Part shown: piece by piece, positions 54,698 through 63,940 of the stretch | Layout: each line of letters starts with the position of its first letter | Numbering within the stretch: position 1 is the first letter of the stretch | NCBI RefSeq assembly: GCF_000243255.1 | Contig: NZ_CM001436.1 | Coordinates: 692-64,691, forward strand | DNA from: Methanoplanus limicola DSM 2279 | Lineage (GTDB): Archaea > Halobacteriota > Methanomicrobia > Methanomicrobiales > Methanomicrobiaceae | Length of the DNA: 64,000 bases | Direction of reading: 5' to 3' | Translations under genes and position numbers: made by a program | The notes under the pieces: generated by a model | Told to the model about the DNA's origin: nothing | Database searches by the model: none | Seen by the model: the letters and a program-made list of their open reading frames with translations, nothing else

Positions 54698-54743
54698 AGA
54701 GTTTTTACTTTCACCCCGCATGCCTGAATCCTCATTTATAATA
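54698..54743 (+). promoter_or_regulatory. uvrA promoter: 20-nt upstream element and TATA box
   Basis: AGAGTTTTTACTTTCACCCC (54698-54717) is followed by TTTATAATA (54735-54743), which lies 28 bp ahead of the ATG at 54772, so the message has a very short leader. The identical 20-nt element precedes the TATA box of the candidate RNA at 38.6 kb. It is probably a regulatory site, perhaps for DNA damage control. Confidence 0.7.
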
Positions 54744-54771
54744 AGATCCAAAACTCTTCTGATACAGGGAA

Positions 54772-57705
54772 ATGAAAAACATTACAATAAAGGGAGCAAG
54801 GGAGCACAACCTGAAAAATATCAGTGTTGAAATTCCGCGTGACAAATTTGTTGTCATAACCGGAGTTTCAGGCTCCGGCAAATCCACCCTTGCTTTTGAT
54901 ACAATATATGCAGAAGGGCAGAGAAGATATGTTGAATCACTCTCCGCCTATGCAAGACAGTTCTTAGGCTTAATGAACAAGCCGGACGTGGACTCAATAG
55001 ACGGTCTGTCCCCCGCAATATCAATAGAGCAGAAGACGACATCAAAAAACCCGAGAAGTACTGTCGGAACAGTCACCGAGATATACGATTATTTAAGGCT
55101 GTTATTTGCGAGAATCGGAATACCCTACTGTCCGGAGCATGACATCAGGATTGAGTCAAGAACACCTGAAAAAATATCAGATGCGATATCCGAGGACTTC
55201 AGAGGAATGGTCACTGTCCTTGCTCCGGTTGTCAGGCAGAAGAAAGGGACATATCAGCAGCTGTTAAAGGATCTCGACTCAGAGGGCTTCACCAGGGTTC
55301 GGGTTGACGGTGAGATCATCAGGACTGATGAGGAGATCACACTTGAGCGGTATGTAAAGCATGACATAGAAATTGTCATTGACCGGATTGACCCTTCAGA
55401 AGAGAGAGCAAGGCTTGTCGAGGCAGTTGAAACTGCAATAAAAAAATCTGACGGACTGGTTTTCGTCACCGGAATTCCGGCTGAGAATAATCCCACAGCC
55501 GGAAAAGATTCTGGTAGAGATTACTGTTCAGAAGAGAATCATGACGAAACCGGAATCTCAGGCGGAGATTTTGGAGATGATAATTCAGAAGAGAGAATTC
55601 AGGAAGAAATCAGAGAGACGATCTACTCCTCAAAGATGGCATGTCCGGTATGCGGGTTCTCATTTGAGGAACTTCAGCCGAGAATGTTCTCATTTAACAG
55701 CCCGTTTGGAGCCTGCGAGGAATGCAACGGACTTGGGATAAAGATGGACTTTGACCCTGACCTCATAATTCCGGATAAGAACAGATCAATAGCCGACGGT
55801 GCGGTTGCGACATACAGAAACTTCCTTGACGGTTACAGAAGCCAGTACCTCGCTGCTGTTGCAGGGCATTACGGCTTTGATGTATTCACTCCGATAAAGG
55901 ACCTCACTGATAAGCAGTACAAAGCTCTCATGTATGGATCAAATGAGAAGATCAGGTTTGATATGAAGATGAAAGGGGGAGAAGCACACTGGTCACACAA
56001 CGGCTCATGGGAAGGCCTTCTGCCACAGGCTGAGAGGCTGTACTCACAGACAAAATCGGAGTACCGCAGAAAAGAGCTTGAGAAGTTCATGAAGATCTCA
56101 AAATGCCCGAAATGTGACGGTAAGAGGCTTAAGCCCTCGGTTCTTGCTGTCCGGACGGGCGGCAGGACAATTGCGGAGGTGACCGATCTCTCGATAAGCC
56201 GTGCAGCTGAATTTTTCAGCGGGCTTGAACTGACCGCTAAAGAGCAGGAGATTGCAAAACAGGTCTTAAAAGAGATCAATTCACGCCTCCGCTTTCTGGA
56301 ACAGGTCGGCCTGGGATACCTCACACTATCAAGAAATGCAGGCACACTCTCCGGCGGAGAGGCACAGAGGATCCGTCTTGCAACCCAGATCGGATCAAAC
56401 CTTACCGGAGTTCTGTACGTCCTTGATGAACCTTCAATCGGCCTTCACCAGCGGGACAACCATAAACTGATAGAGACCCTGCACAGGTTACGTGATCTCG
56501 GCAACACTCTTGTTGTAGTTGAGCATGATGAGGATACAATCAGAAATGCGGATTATGTCATAGATATGGGACCGGGTGCAGGAGTTCATGGCGGAGATGT
56601 CATCGCAAAAGGAACTCCGGCAGAGATTGAAAATAATCCGGAGTCCCTTACCGGGCTGTACCTGTCAGGAAAAGAGAAGATAGAAACGCCGGTTAAGAGA
56701 AGAAAAGCAGAACATTTCATCCGGATTAAAGGTTGCAGACAGAACAATCTCAAAGATGTCGATGCCGCCATACCCGCAGGACTGCTGACTGTTGTAACCG
56801 GAGTATCGGGTTCAGGCAAATCAACCCTGATATATGACACCCTTTACAGGGCGCTGATGAAGGATGTCTATAAATCAAAGACAAATCCCGGAGATTACGG
56901 GAGCATGGAGTCTGACATTCCGGTTGACAAAGTAATAGTTATAGACCAGAGCCCGATTGGAAGAACACCAAGGTCAAATCCGGCGACCTACACCAAGGTA
57001 TTTGATGAGATCAGAAAGATCTTTGCAGAAACAAAAGAGGCAAAGATCAGGGGATATAAACCGGGAAGATTCTCCTTTAATGTAAAAGGTGGAAGATGTG
57101 AGGCCTGTGGCGGGGAAGGCCTTATTAAAATCGAGATGAATTTCCTGCCAGATGTGTATGTTGAATGTGAGGAGTGCAAAGGCAAAAGGTTCAATGCGGA
57201 GACACTTGAAGTTAAATATAAAGGTAAGTCAATTGCAGATGTTCTTGATATGACTGTTGAGGAGGCATACTATATCTTTGAGAATGTCCCGACAGTCAGG
57301 TCAAAGCTTGAAACCCTGTGCAGAGTTGGACTTGGATATATCAAACTCGGCCAGAGTTCAACCACACTCTCCGGCGGTGAGGCGCAGAGGATTAAGCTTA
57401 CAAGGGAACTGTCAAAGAAGGCCACCGGGAATACGGTCTATCTTCTTGATGAACCGACAACAGGGCTTCATTTCCATGATGTAAAAAAACTGATATCTGT
57501 TCTTGACAGTCTTGTCGGGAAGGGCAATACTGTCGTTGTTATTGAGCACAATCTCGATGTCATCAAATCAGCAGATCATATAATAGATCTCGGCCCTGAA
57601 GGCGGTGAGAAGGGTGGTGAGATCATAGCCTCCGGAACTCCGGAAGAGGTTGCTGCATCTCCGGCAAGCTACACAGGACAGTTCCTTGCAAAGATGCTCA
57701 ACTGA
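54772..57705 (+). CDS. uvrA: UvrABC excision nuclease subunit A
   Basis: A DNA-damage recognition ATPase of nucleotide excision repair. Its 977 residues hold two ABC ATPase halves: Walker [15 protein letters not shown] near 32 and [14 protein letters not shown] near 685, and signature [14 protein letters not shown] and [14 protein letters not shown]. Zinc modules are [18 protein letters not shown]...CEEC and [16 protein letters not shown]...CEECKG. An acidic insert (about 245-285) rich in Glu, Asp and Gly lies ahead of the first zinc module and is not typical. Archaea use the bacterial system here, presumably acquired in the past. Confidence 0.97.
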   Translation: MKNITIKGAREHNLKNISVEIPRDKFVVITGVSGSGKSTLAFDTIYAEGQRRYVESLSAYARQFLGLMNKPDVDSIDGLSPAISIEQKTTSKNPRSTVGTVTEIYDYLRLLFARIGIPYCPEHDIRIESRTPEKISDAISEDFRGMVTVLAPVVRQKKGTYQQLLKDLDSEGFTRVRVDGEIIRTDEEITLERYVKHDIEIVIDRIDPSEERARLVEAVETAIKKSDGLVFVTGIPAENNPTAGKDSGRDYCSEENHDETGISGGDFGDDNSEERIQEEIRETIYSSKMACPVCGFSFEELQPRMFSFNSPFGACEECNGLGIKMDFDPDLIIPDKNRSIADGAVATYRNFLDGYRSQYLAAVAGHYGFDVFTPIKDLTDKQYKALMYGSNEKIRFDMKMKGGEAHWSHNGSWEGLLPQAERLYSQTKSEYRRKELEKFMKISKCPKCDGKRLKPSVLAVRTGGRTIAEVTDLSISRAAEFFSGLELTAKEQEIAKQVLKEINSRLRFLEQVGLGYLTLSRNAGTLSGGEAQRIRLATQIGSNLTGVLYVLDEPSIGLHQRDNHKLIETLHRLRDLGNTLVVVEHDEDTIRNADYVIDMGPGAGVHGGDVIAKGTPAEIENNPESLTGLYLSGKEKIETPVKRRKAEHFIRIKGCRQNNLKDVDAAIPAGLLTVVTGVSGSGKSTLIYDTLYRALMKDVYKSKTNPGDYGSMESDIPVDKVIVIDQSPIGRTPRSNPATYTKVFDEIRKIFAETKEAKIRGYKPGRFSFNVKGGRCEACGGEGLIKIEMNFLPDVYVECEECKGKRFNAETLEVKYKGKSIADVLDMTVEEAYYIFENVPTVRSKLETLCRVGLGYIKLGQSSTTLSGGEAQRIKLTRELSKKATGNTVYLLDEPTTGLHFHDVKKLISVLDSLVGKGNTVVVIEHNLDVIKSADHIIDLGPEGGEKGGEIIASGTPEEVAASPASYTGQFLAKMLN

Positions 57706-57806
57706 CAGCAATGCTGAAAAAATCAGAAGAAGATATGAAAAAGAACAATATATAATATAAAAATAATTCCCACACAGAGCAGGATATACATAAAACAGAG
57801 AATATT

Positions 57807-59378
57807 ATGGACACCACCACTCTTCCGGAAGATCCCGGATGCTACATGTACAAAGACACAGACGGAAATGTCGTATATGTAGGTAAGGCAAAGAACCTGA
57901 AGAAGAGGGTATCCTCATATTTTTCCAAAAGCCGGCATGACCCTAAGACTGAAGCAATGCTTAAGGTTGCCGAGGATTTTGATTATATCGTTACCGGAAC
58001 TGAAGTTGAGGCACTGATTCTTGAGAATAACCTCATCAAGAGATATAAACCAAAATACAATATTGACCTGAGGGACTCGAAGAATTACGCATATATCCGG
58101 ATAAGTGGTGATAAATTCCCATTAATAGGAATCGCAAGGAATAAAGGCGGAAAAGGAGAATATTTTGGCCCTTTTGTATCTGCAAGAGAAAGAGACTATG
58201 TCCTTTCAGCACTAAGAAAAATTTTCGGCCTGAGGTCATGCAGGAGAATGCCGAAACGGCCATGTCTGAGATATCATATCGGATCATGCAGTGCACCATG
58301 TACAGGTGCAATATCTGAAGAGGAATACCTTGACAGAATCAGAAATGCAGAATCAATCCTGAGAGGGCATACAAAAGAGGTGCTCCTTAAGCTTAAAGAG
58401 AAGATGAGAACACATTCTCAGAATCAGGAGTTTGAGAGGGCACTTGAGATCAGGGATACCATCCATGCGATAGAAAATCTCTCAGAGAAGCAGTTTGCTG
58501 ACCGGAAAAAGGACTCGGATGAGGACGTAATAAATTACACATTAAGGGAAGGTGTGATTTATATCATGCTCTTTTCAGTTTTTAAAGGGACACTTGGGGA
58601 CAAGAAGGAATTTATCTTTGACGGGAATAAAGAGACATTTGAAGAATTTATTGTGCAGTATTATTCCGAGAATGAAATTCCGTCTGAGATTATTCTGCCG
58701 GAAATTTCAGACCCTTCACTTGAGGATTTTCTCTCAGAGATGCGGGGAAAAAAGGTAAAACTGACAGTCCCGCAGAGAGGAGATAAGAAAAATCTCCTTG
58801 ACCTTGTGGCAAAGAATATTGAGTCAGTCTTTTTCAGGGGAGAGAAGAATGTTGAGGCACTGAAAAAACGCCTTCACCTGCCTGAAAATCCAAATGTCAT
58901 CGAATGCTTTGATATCTCACACCTATCCGGCACTGCTATGACAGGGTCAATGGTGCAGTTCCGTTACGGCAGGCCTGATAAGAGAAATTACAGGCGTTTT
59001 AAAATTAAGACGGTGGAAGGCATTGACGACTTCGCAGCAATTGCTGAAGTTGTGAGGAGGAGATATTCAAGGTTAAAGAAGGAAAGCAGCGGGAAAGAAG
59101 ATAATACCCTGATGCCCGATCTTATAATAATTGACGGCGGTAAGGGCCAGCTGGCCTATGCGGCAGCGGTTCTCAAAGACCTGAACCTGAAAATACCCAT
59201 AATTTCGGTTGCAAAACGTGAAGAGGAGATATTCATACCCGGATTATCAGCTCCGCTTCCGGTTAAAAAGAATGATCCGGCTTCATTTCTCATTCAGGAG
59301 ATCAGGGACGAGGCACACAGGTTTGCGATAGAATACAACCGGCTCCTGAGGAAAAAAGAAGCATTCGGAGACGCCTGA
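57807..59378 (+). CDS. uvrC: UvrABC excision nuclease subunit C (short form)
   Basis: The nuclease of excision repair. The GIY-YIG domain is visible as DPGCYMYKDTDGNVVYVGKAKNLKKRVSSYFSKSR, and the RNase H-like domain as ECFDISHLSGTAMTGSMVQF...IIDGGKGQLAYAAAVL. A UVR-like helix lies around 205-230 (FERALEIRDTIHAIENL). At 523 residues it is about 85-90 shorter than typical bacterial UvrC, and it ends at FAIEYNRLLRKK without the helix-hairpin-helix pair. It follows uvrA by 101 bp and may be cotranscribed. Confidence 0.95.
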   Translation: MDTTTLPEDPGCYMYKDTDGNVVYVGKAKNLKKRVSSYFSKSRHDPKTEAMLKVAEDFDYIVTGTEVEALILENNLIKRYKPKYNIDLRDSKNYAYIRISGDKFPLIGIARNKGGKGEYFGPFVSARERDYVLSALRKIFGLRSCRRMPKRPCLRYHIGSCSAPCTGAISEEEYLDRIRNAESILRGHTKEVLLKLKEKMRTHSQNQEFERALEIRDTIHAIENLSEKQFADRKKDSDEDVINYTLREGVIYIMLFSVFKGTLGDKKEFIFDGNKETFEEFIVQYYSENEIPSEIILPEISDPSLEDFLSEMRGKKVKLTVPQRGDKKNLLDLVAKNIESVFFRGEKNVEALKKRLHLPENPNVIECFDISHLSGTAMTGSMVQFRYGRPDKRNYRRFKIKTVEGIDDFAAIAEVVRRRYSRLKKESSGKEDNTLMPDLIIIDGGKGQLAYAAAVLKDLNLKIPIISVAKREEEIFIPGLSAPLPVKKNDPASFLIQEIRDEAHRFAIEYNRLLRKKEAFGDA

Positions 59379-59494
59379 CCCAACAAAACAAGCATAAAAG
59401 ATACCCAGTACGGTCTGCAATTAAGACGCCCGGCACAACAGGGAGAGGTAAATACTTTTAATGAAAGCCGGCAATAACCCATATAAGAACAACT

Positions 59495-59818
59495 ATGACC
59501 AAAACAGATGAACCTCAGGCACTGCCGGACAGAGATGAGATAATCTCAATATTAAAAAAAGAGATGACTTACCTTAAAGAGGAATTTAAAATATCTGAAA
59601 TAGGTCTCTTTGGGTCATATGTACGTGGGGAAGAAGACAATGAAAGTGACATTGATATCCTGGTATCATTTTCAGAGACTCCCGGATTTATTAAATTCCT
59701 GAGGCTTGAAGATAATCTGTCACACTGCCTCTATGGAATAAAGGTGGATCTGGTCGTGAAAAACTCACTGAAACCTAATATCGGAGAAGAGGTACTAAGC
59801 GAGACGATCTTTGCATGA
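59495..59818 (+). CDS. MNT-type minimal nucleotidyltransferase (antitoxin of MNT/HEPN pair)
   Basis: A 107-residue nucleotidyltransferase of the MNT family, with GLFGSYVRGEEDNESDIDILVSF (the GSxRG and D-x-D catalytic motif) and a later Asp in GIKVDLVVK. In MNT/HEPN systems such proteins modify the HEPN toxin, usually by adenylylating a Tyr next to its active site. It overlaps the HEPN gene by 4 nt. It stands between uvrC and uvrB. Confidence 0.9.
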   Translation: MTKTDEPQALPDRDEIISILKKEMTYLKEEFKISEIGLFGSYVRGEEDNESDIDILVSFSETPGFIKFLRLEDNLSHCLYGIKVDLVVKNSLKPNIGEEVLSETIFA

Positions 59819-60148
59819 GAAGAAACAGAATCGCTGACGACTATTTTAATGATATCGTAACAACAATTGAGAAGATCGAATCATTTGTAGAGGACACAAC
59901 AGAGGGTGACTTTGCCCTTGACGAAAAGACACAGTTTGCTGTAATAAGAGGATCTGAAATAATCGTTGAGGCCGTTAAAAAAAATACCACCGGAAAAAAA
60001 GGAAAAATACCCAAAAATCCTCTGGAAAGAACTGGCAGGTATGCGGGATAAACTCATTCATGCTTATTTTGGAGTCAATATCGAAATTGTCCGGTTAACA
60101 GTCAAAGAAGACCTTCCGGAAATAAAAAAACTAATCTCTGAAAAATAA
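59815..60148 (+). pseudogene. HEPN toxin gene (HepT-like) with frameshift
   Basis: The gene starts at ATG 59815 and reads correctly up to about 59976 (DYFNDIVTTIEKIESFV, DEKTQFAVIRGSEIIVEAVKK). It should continue IPPEKKEKYPKILWKELAGMRDKLIHAYFG, which is the next frame. The change falls in a run of eight A residues at 59977-59984, so one extra A has shifted the frame; without it a normal HepT of about 110 residues results. The second part keeps the Rx4H motif (RDKLIH). It may be a pseudogene, a phase-variable tract or a sequencing error. Confidence 0.85.
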
Positions 60149-60312
60149 CCAAAAACAGGAAACCTCTCACAATACCCAATTCAGCACAAAATCCAAAACC
60201 CCGCCCGGCAGACGGAGTAGCACCTCACATGACTCCCAAACCATCCCGTAAACCGTAATCCCAATCATCTCAGTGCAATAAAATGACATAATTATACAGA
60301 GGTATGCCGCAT
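60149..60312 (+). promoter_or_regulatory. uvrB upstream region and ribosome binding site
   Basis: GAGGT (60299-60303) directly touches the ATG at 60304 but is 9 nt from the ATG at 60313, so the latter is the better start. The gap otherwise has a T-poor, C-rich stretch (about 60155-60260) and no copy of the 20-nt uvrA element. Confidence 0.5.
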
Positions 60313-62262
60313 ATGACAAAACAGAAGGATAAATTCAAACTTGTTTCGGATTACAAACCCGCAGGTTCACAGCCGGAAGCTATCAATAAATTAACTGAAG
60401 GCATTGACAAAAAAGAGAGATGTCAGACCCTCCTTGGGGTAACAGGCTCAGGAAAGACCTTCACCATCGCAAATGTGATTGAAAAAGTGCAGAAGCCAAC
60501 CCTTGTATTTGCACACAACAAGACACTTGCAGCACAGTTATATAACGAATTTAAGGAATTTTTCCCGGAGAACCGGGTGGAATATTTCGTATCATATTAC
60601 GATTATTACCAGCCGGAATCGTACATCCCGAAGAAAGACCAGTATATCGAGAAGGACGCACAGATCAACCCAAAAATAGAGCAGATGAGGCTTGCGGCAA
60701 CGGCATCCCTCCTCTCAAGGGATGATGTCATAGTCGTTGCATCGGTTTCATGTATCTATGGTCTTGGTAATCCGGAAAATTTCCAGAAACTCGGTTTTGA
60801 GATCAAAACCGGGGACCGTATCAGGAGAAACGAACTTCTCGGCAGCCTTGTGGACATACTCTATGAAAGAAATGACACTGAACTGGCTCCGGGACGGTTC
60901 AGGGTCAGGGGAGATACAATCGATCTCATCCCCGGATATTTCAACAATATAATCAGGATAGAATTTTTCGGAGATGTTATCGACAGAATATCTGAGATTG
61001 ACAAAAACACAGGTGAAAAAACAGAATCAATGAAGTATTTCTTCATCTATCCTGCAAGGCATTATGTCATTCCCCAAGAAGAAAAAGAGGATGCCCTGGT
61101 AAAGATAAGGGCAGAACTTGAAGAACAGCTCCCCAAACTCGGCGCAATTGAAGCACACCGCTTAAAGCAGAGAACCCTCTTTGATATTGAAATGATCGAA
61201 GAGACAGGGTCATGCAAAGGCATTGAAAATTATTCAAGGTTTTTTGATAACAGAAATCCCGGCGAGAAACCATTCTGCCTCCTGGACTATTTTCCGGATG
61301 ACTTCCTGATGATCATTGACGAGAGCCACCAGACCCTGCCGCAGGTGAGAGGCATGTACAACGGCGACCGGTCAAGAAAAGTGCCGCTTGTGGACTACGG
61401 ATTCAGGCTTCCTTCTGCTTTTGACAACCGGCCGCTCGTGTTCAGTGAATTCGAAGAGTACATGAGAAATGTCATCTTTGTATCCGCAACTCCGGGTGAA
61501 TACGAAAAAGAGCACTCATCTGATATTGTGGAGCAGATCATCAGGCCGACAGGCCTTACAGACCCTGAAGTTGAGATAAGGCCAATTGAAGGTCAGATGA
61601 ATGATCTCCTCTCTGAGATCAAAAAGACCATTGAAAAGGGTGACCGGGTGCTCATCACAACGCTCACAAAAAGACTTGCTGAAGAACTCTCCGAATTCCT
61701 GGCATCAAAAGGCATTAAAACGAGATACCTTCATTCAGACATAAATACCATTGAGAGAACCGAGATCATCAGGCAGCTGCGCCTCGGACGCTTTGATGTC
61801 CTTGTAGGAATAAACCTCCTCAGAGAAGGTCTTGACATTCCGGAAGTCGGATTTATCGGGATACTTGACGCTGACAAGGAAGGATTTTTACGTGATGCAA
61901 GAAGCCTGATTCAGATAATCGGACGTGCGGCGAGGAATGTCAATGCCCATGTTGTCCTGTACGCCGATAAATTAACGGACTCAATGAAAAAGGCAGTCGA
62001 TGAGACAAAGAGAAGAAGAAGTATGCAGATTGCATTCAATAAAACACATGGGATCACACCAAAAACTATCATAAAACCTGTAAAAGAGAAAGAGACAGAG
62101 ATCACGGATATAAAACATATACCAAATTCAGACATACCAAATGTCATCATCGAACTTGAAGCCGACATGAATATTGCAGCGGAATCACTGGAATTCGAGC
62201 GTGCGATACTTCTGAGGGATAAAATAACAGCACTCAGAAAGAAGCTTGAAGGTGGACAGTGA
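60313..62262 (+). CDS. uvrB: UvrABC excision nuclease subunit B
   Basis: The helicase-like subunit that verifies damage and recruits UvrC. Its 649 residues (652 with the upstream ATG) open with KLVSDYKPAGSQPEAINKL and Walker A LLGVTGSGKTFTIANVI, followed by the beta-hairpin region YFVSYYDYYQPESYIPKKD. Helicase motifs IIDESHQTLPQV and QIIGRAARNVN are intact, and the C-terminal UVR domain is FERAILLRDKITALRKKL. It is separated from uvrAC by a toxin-antitoxin pair, unlike a single operon. Confidence 0.97.
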   Translation: MTKQKDKFKLVSDYKPAGSQPEAINKLTEGIDKKERCQTLLGVTGSGKTFTIANVIEKVQKPTLVFAHNKTLAAQLYNEFKEFFPENRVEYFVSYYDYYQPESYIPKKDQYIEKDAQINPKIEQMRLAATASLLSRDDVIVVASVSCIYGLGNPENFQKLGFEIKTGDRIRRNELLGSLVDILYERNDTELAPGRFRVRGDTIDLIPGYFNNIIRIEFFGDVIDRISEIDKNTGEKTESMKYFFIYPARHYVIPQEEKEDALVKIRAELEEQLPKLGAIEAHRLKQRTLFDIEMIEETGSCKGIENYSRFFDNRNPGEKPFCLLDYFPDDFLMIIDESHQTLPQVRGMYNGDRSRKVPLVDYGFRLPSAFDNRPLVFSEFEEYMRNVIFVSATPGEYEKEHSSDIVEQIIRPTGLTDPEVEIRPIEGQMNDLLSEIKKTIEKGDRVLITTLTKRLAEELSEFLASKGIKTRYLHSDINTIERTEIIRQLRLGRFDVLVGINLLREGLDIPEVGFIGILDADKEGFLRDARSLIQIIGRAARNVNAHVVLYADKLTDSMKKAVDETKRRRSMQIAFNKTHGITPKTIIKPVKEKETEITDIKHIPNSDIPNVIIELEADMNIAAESLEFERAILLRDKITALRKKLEGGQ

Positions 62263-62292
62263 TCTCTTCAGGACCCGGATTTTTGGAGATTA

Positions 62293-62934
62293 CTACAACA
62301 GGTCACTATAAACCTCATCCCTGACCATCTTCAGCCCGTCCCTGAATTCATCAATATACTCCTGCATTGAAAGGCTCCCTTCCGGAAAAGGACAGTCAAT
62401 GTCATACATTTTGTCAATCATCGGATCAGACGGCAGGAGGTGCATCTCAGTTCCGGAAATCCGGCAGGCTTCAGCCATTGCCTTTCTGAAAGGGCCTATG
62501 CAGTATGCAATCCTTATCCGGTAAGTCTCCTTCGTCTTCCCAAAATATTCCAGAAGTTTTCCAACCTCAATCTCATGAAAGTCCTGCTTCACCTTATCAT
62601 CTGTGCACTTTCCGAGCATATAATGATAATTGGCAAAAGGGTACATCAGTTCAAGTTCTGACGGGACAACCCCGCATGTACCAAAGATAACCTTATGATA
62701 CTGCTCCGGCTGTAAAACACCGTCAATAATACCCTGAAAAAGCCTGTGACTCGGGCTTTCGCTGTATGGTTTTCTGAGGGCGCAGGGGATAAATATCGCA
62801 ATATCCTTATTAGCCACATCATATTCATCAATAATATACCTGTGGGCTTCATTAAATTCCGGTCTGTAAAAGGGAGGATCATAGATCTCAAACTTTCTCC
62901 CTTTCCGGTCTGTGACATATTCTTTCTCCGGCAT
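62293..62934 (-). CDS. DUF5591 protein related to archaeosine synthase ArcS
   Basis: A 213-residue protein resembling the catalytic domain of ArcS, which adds lysine to preQ0 in tRNA on the way to archaeosine. The signature PCALRKPYSESPSHRLF matches PCSxxKPYSxSxSH of that family, with Ala in place of Ser. Other shared stretches are VIFGTCGVVPSELELMYPFANYHYML and IAYCIGPFRKAMAEAC. No TGT-like or PUA domain is present, so it is a stand-alone domain. The exact activity is not proved. It is convergent with uvrB. Confidence 0.75.
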   Translation of the reverse strand: MPEKEYVTDRKGRKFEIYDPPFYRPEFNEAHRYIIDEYDVANKDIAIFIPCALRKPYSESPSHRLFQGIIDGVLQPEQYHKVIFGTCGVVPSELELMYPFANYHYMLGKCTDDKVKQDFHEIEVGKLLEYFGKTKETYRIRIAYCIGPFRKAMAEACRISGTEMHLLPSDPMIDKMYDIDCPFPEGSLSMQEYIDEFRDGLKMVRDEVYSDLL

Positions 62935-63099
62935 ATTATTCAGTCAGTCTGTTAATATTTGGTTCCAAAAACTGATAAAGATAGATAAATTATACCACCT
63001 GAAACAGTATTATTATGTATTGTCCCATATACCTTCCTGAAAACTAAAAACCAGAAGAAGAGGAAAACTCCGGATTCCAGCCTTCATTCTCAGAAATTC

Positions 63100-63543
63100 T
63101 TAGATCTTCTCATCCGGAAGGATATCCACAAGAATAATCTCGTACTCCATATCCTCACCGGCCATCGGATGGTTGCCATCTACCTTAAGGTATTTTCCGG
63201 ACGACTCAACAACTTCCACAAGCGCCTTTTTGCCGTTTGGGAGAGTAATATTCACCATATCTCCTTTTTCAGGATCACCCACAAGGTTAAGATGCTTCTT
63301 CTTCATCCGGAAGACAAGCCTGCTGCTGTAACTGCCATAAGCCTTCTCAGCCGGAAGACTAACTGTTTTCTTATCTCCGGGTTTCATGCCTGCAAGAGCC
63401 TCCTCAAATACAGGATTTATTTTGCCCTCACCAAGACGCACCTCCTGTGGATCGCCCTCAAGAGATGATTCAAATACTTCGCCTTCCGATGTCCTGCTCG
63501 TAAAATGAACAAGTAAAAGGTCTCCTTTCTCTGCCCCTGACAT
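63100..63543 (-). CDS. FKBP-type peptidyl-prolyl cis-trans isomerase (SlyD-like)
   Basis: A 147-residue prolyl isomerase and chaperone. The N-terminal FKBP strand GDLLLVHFTSRTSEGEVFESS is followed by KINPVFEEALAGMKPGDKKTVSLPAEKAYG. The insert-in-flap region VFRMKKKHLNLVGDPEKGDMV lies in the middle, and HPMAGEDMEYEIILVDIL closes the fold, as in SlyD and archaeal short FKBPs. There is no His-rich metal tail. It is cytoplasmic and monocistronic. Confidence 0.93.
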   Translation of the reverse strand: MSGAEKGDLLLVHFTSRTSEGEVFESSLEGDPQEVRLGEGKINPVFEEALAGMKPGDKKTVSLPAEKAYGSYSSRLVFRMKKKHLNLVGDPEKGDMVNITLPNGKKALVEVVESSGKYLKVDGNHPMAGEDMEYEIILVDILPDEKI

Positions 63544-63729
63544 CCCACTATCTTAGGACAGTCAGATATATAACAGAAACGGCTGAGGAAAAACGCTGAA
63601 AAAAAAAGAAAATAATAATCACTCATTACGCATTTTAGAGATTAAGGACAAATTAAGAAGAATATATGGCGCAGAACTGTAAATCACCACAAATCCACGT
63701 CAGAAAAAATGATAAATGAATAAATAAAT
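63544..63729. other. Promoter region of FKBP gene, no gene seen
   Basis: AT-rich DNA with no supported coding region; TATA-like sequences for the minus-strand FKBP gene lie close to its start codon. It leads into the tandem array. Confidence 0.4.
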
Positions 63730-63730
63730 A

Positions 63731-63940
63731 TAATTTAAATATAACTCAAACATAATTTAAATATAACTCAAACATAATTTAAATATAACTCAAACATAAT
63801 TTAAATATAACTCAAACATAATTTAAATATAACTCAAACATAATTTAAATATAACTCAAACATAATTTAAATATAACTCAAACATAATTTAAATATAACT
63901 CAAACATAATTTAAATATAACTCAAACATAATTTAAATAT
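63731..63940. repeat. 22-bp tandem repeat array, nine copies
   Basis: Nine exact copies of TAACTCAAACATAATTTAAATA run from 63742 to 63939, preceded by a partial copy (TAATTTAAATA, 63731-63741) and followed by the diverging TAATTTAATTATAATTATC. Each unit has the palindromic core ATTTAAAT, so the cores recur about every two helical turns. There are no spacers, so it is not CRISPR. Function unknown: a protein-binding iteron, a curved or easily melted site, or slippage. Confidence 0.9.

Noticed and set aside
63731-63940. CRISPR array
   Set aside because: Repeats are directly adjacent with no spacers, are only 22 bp, and no cas genes are in the window.
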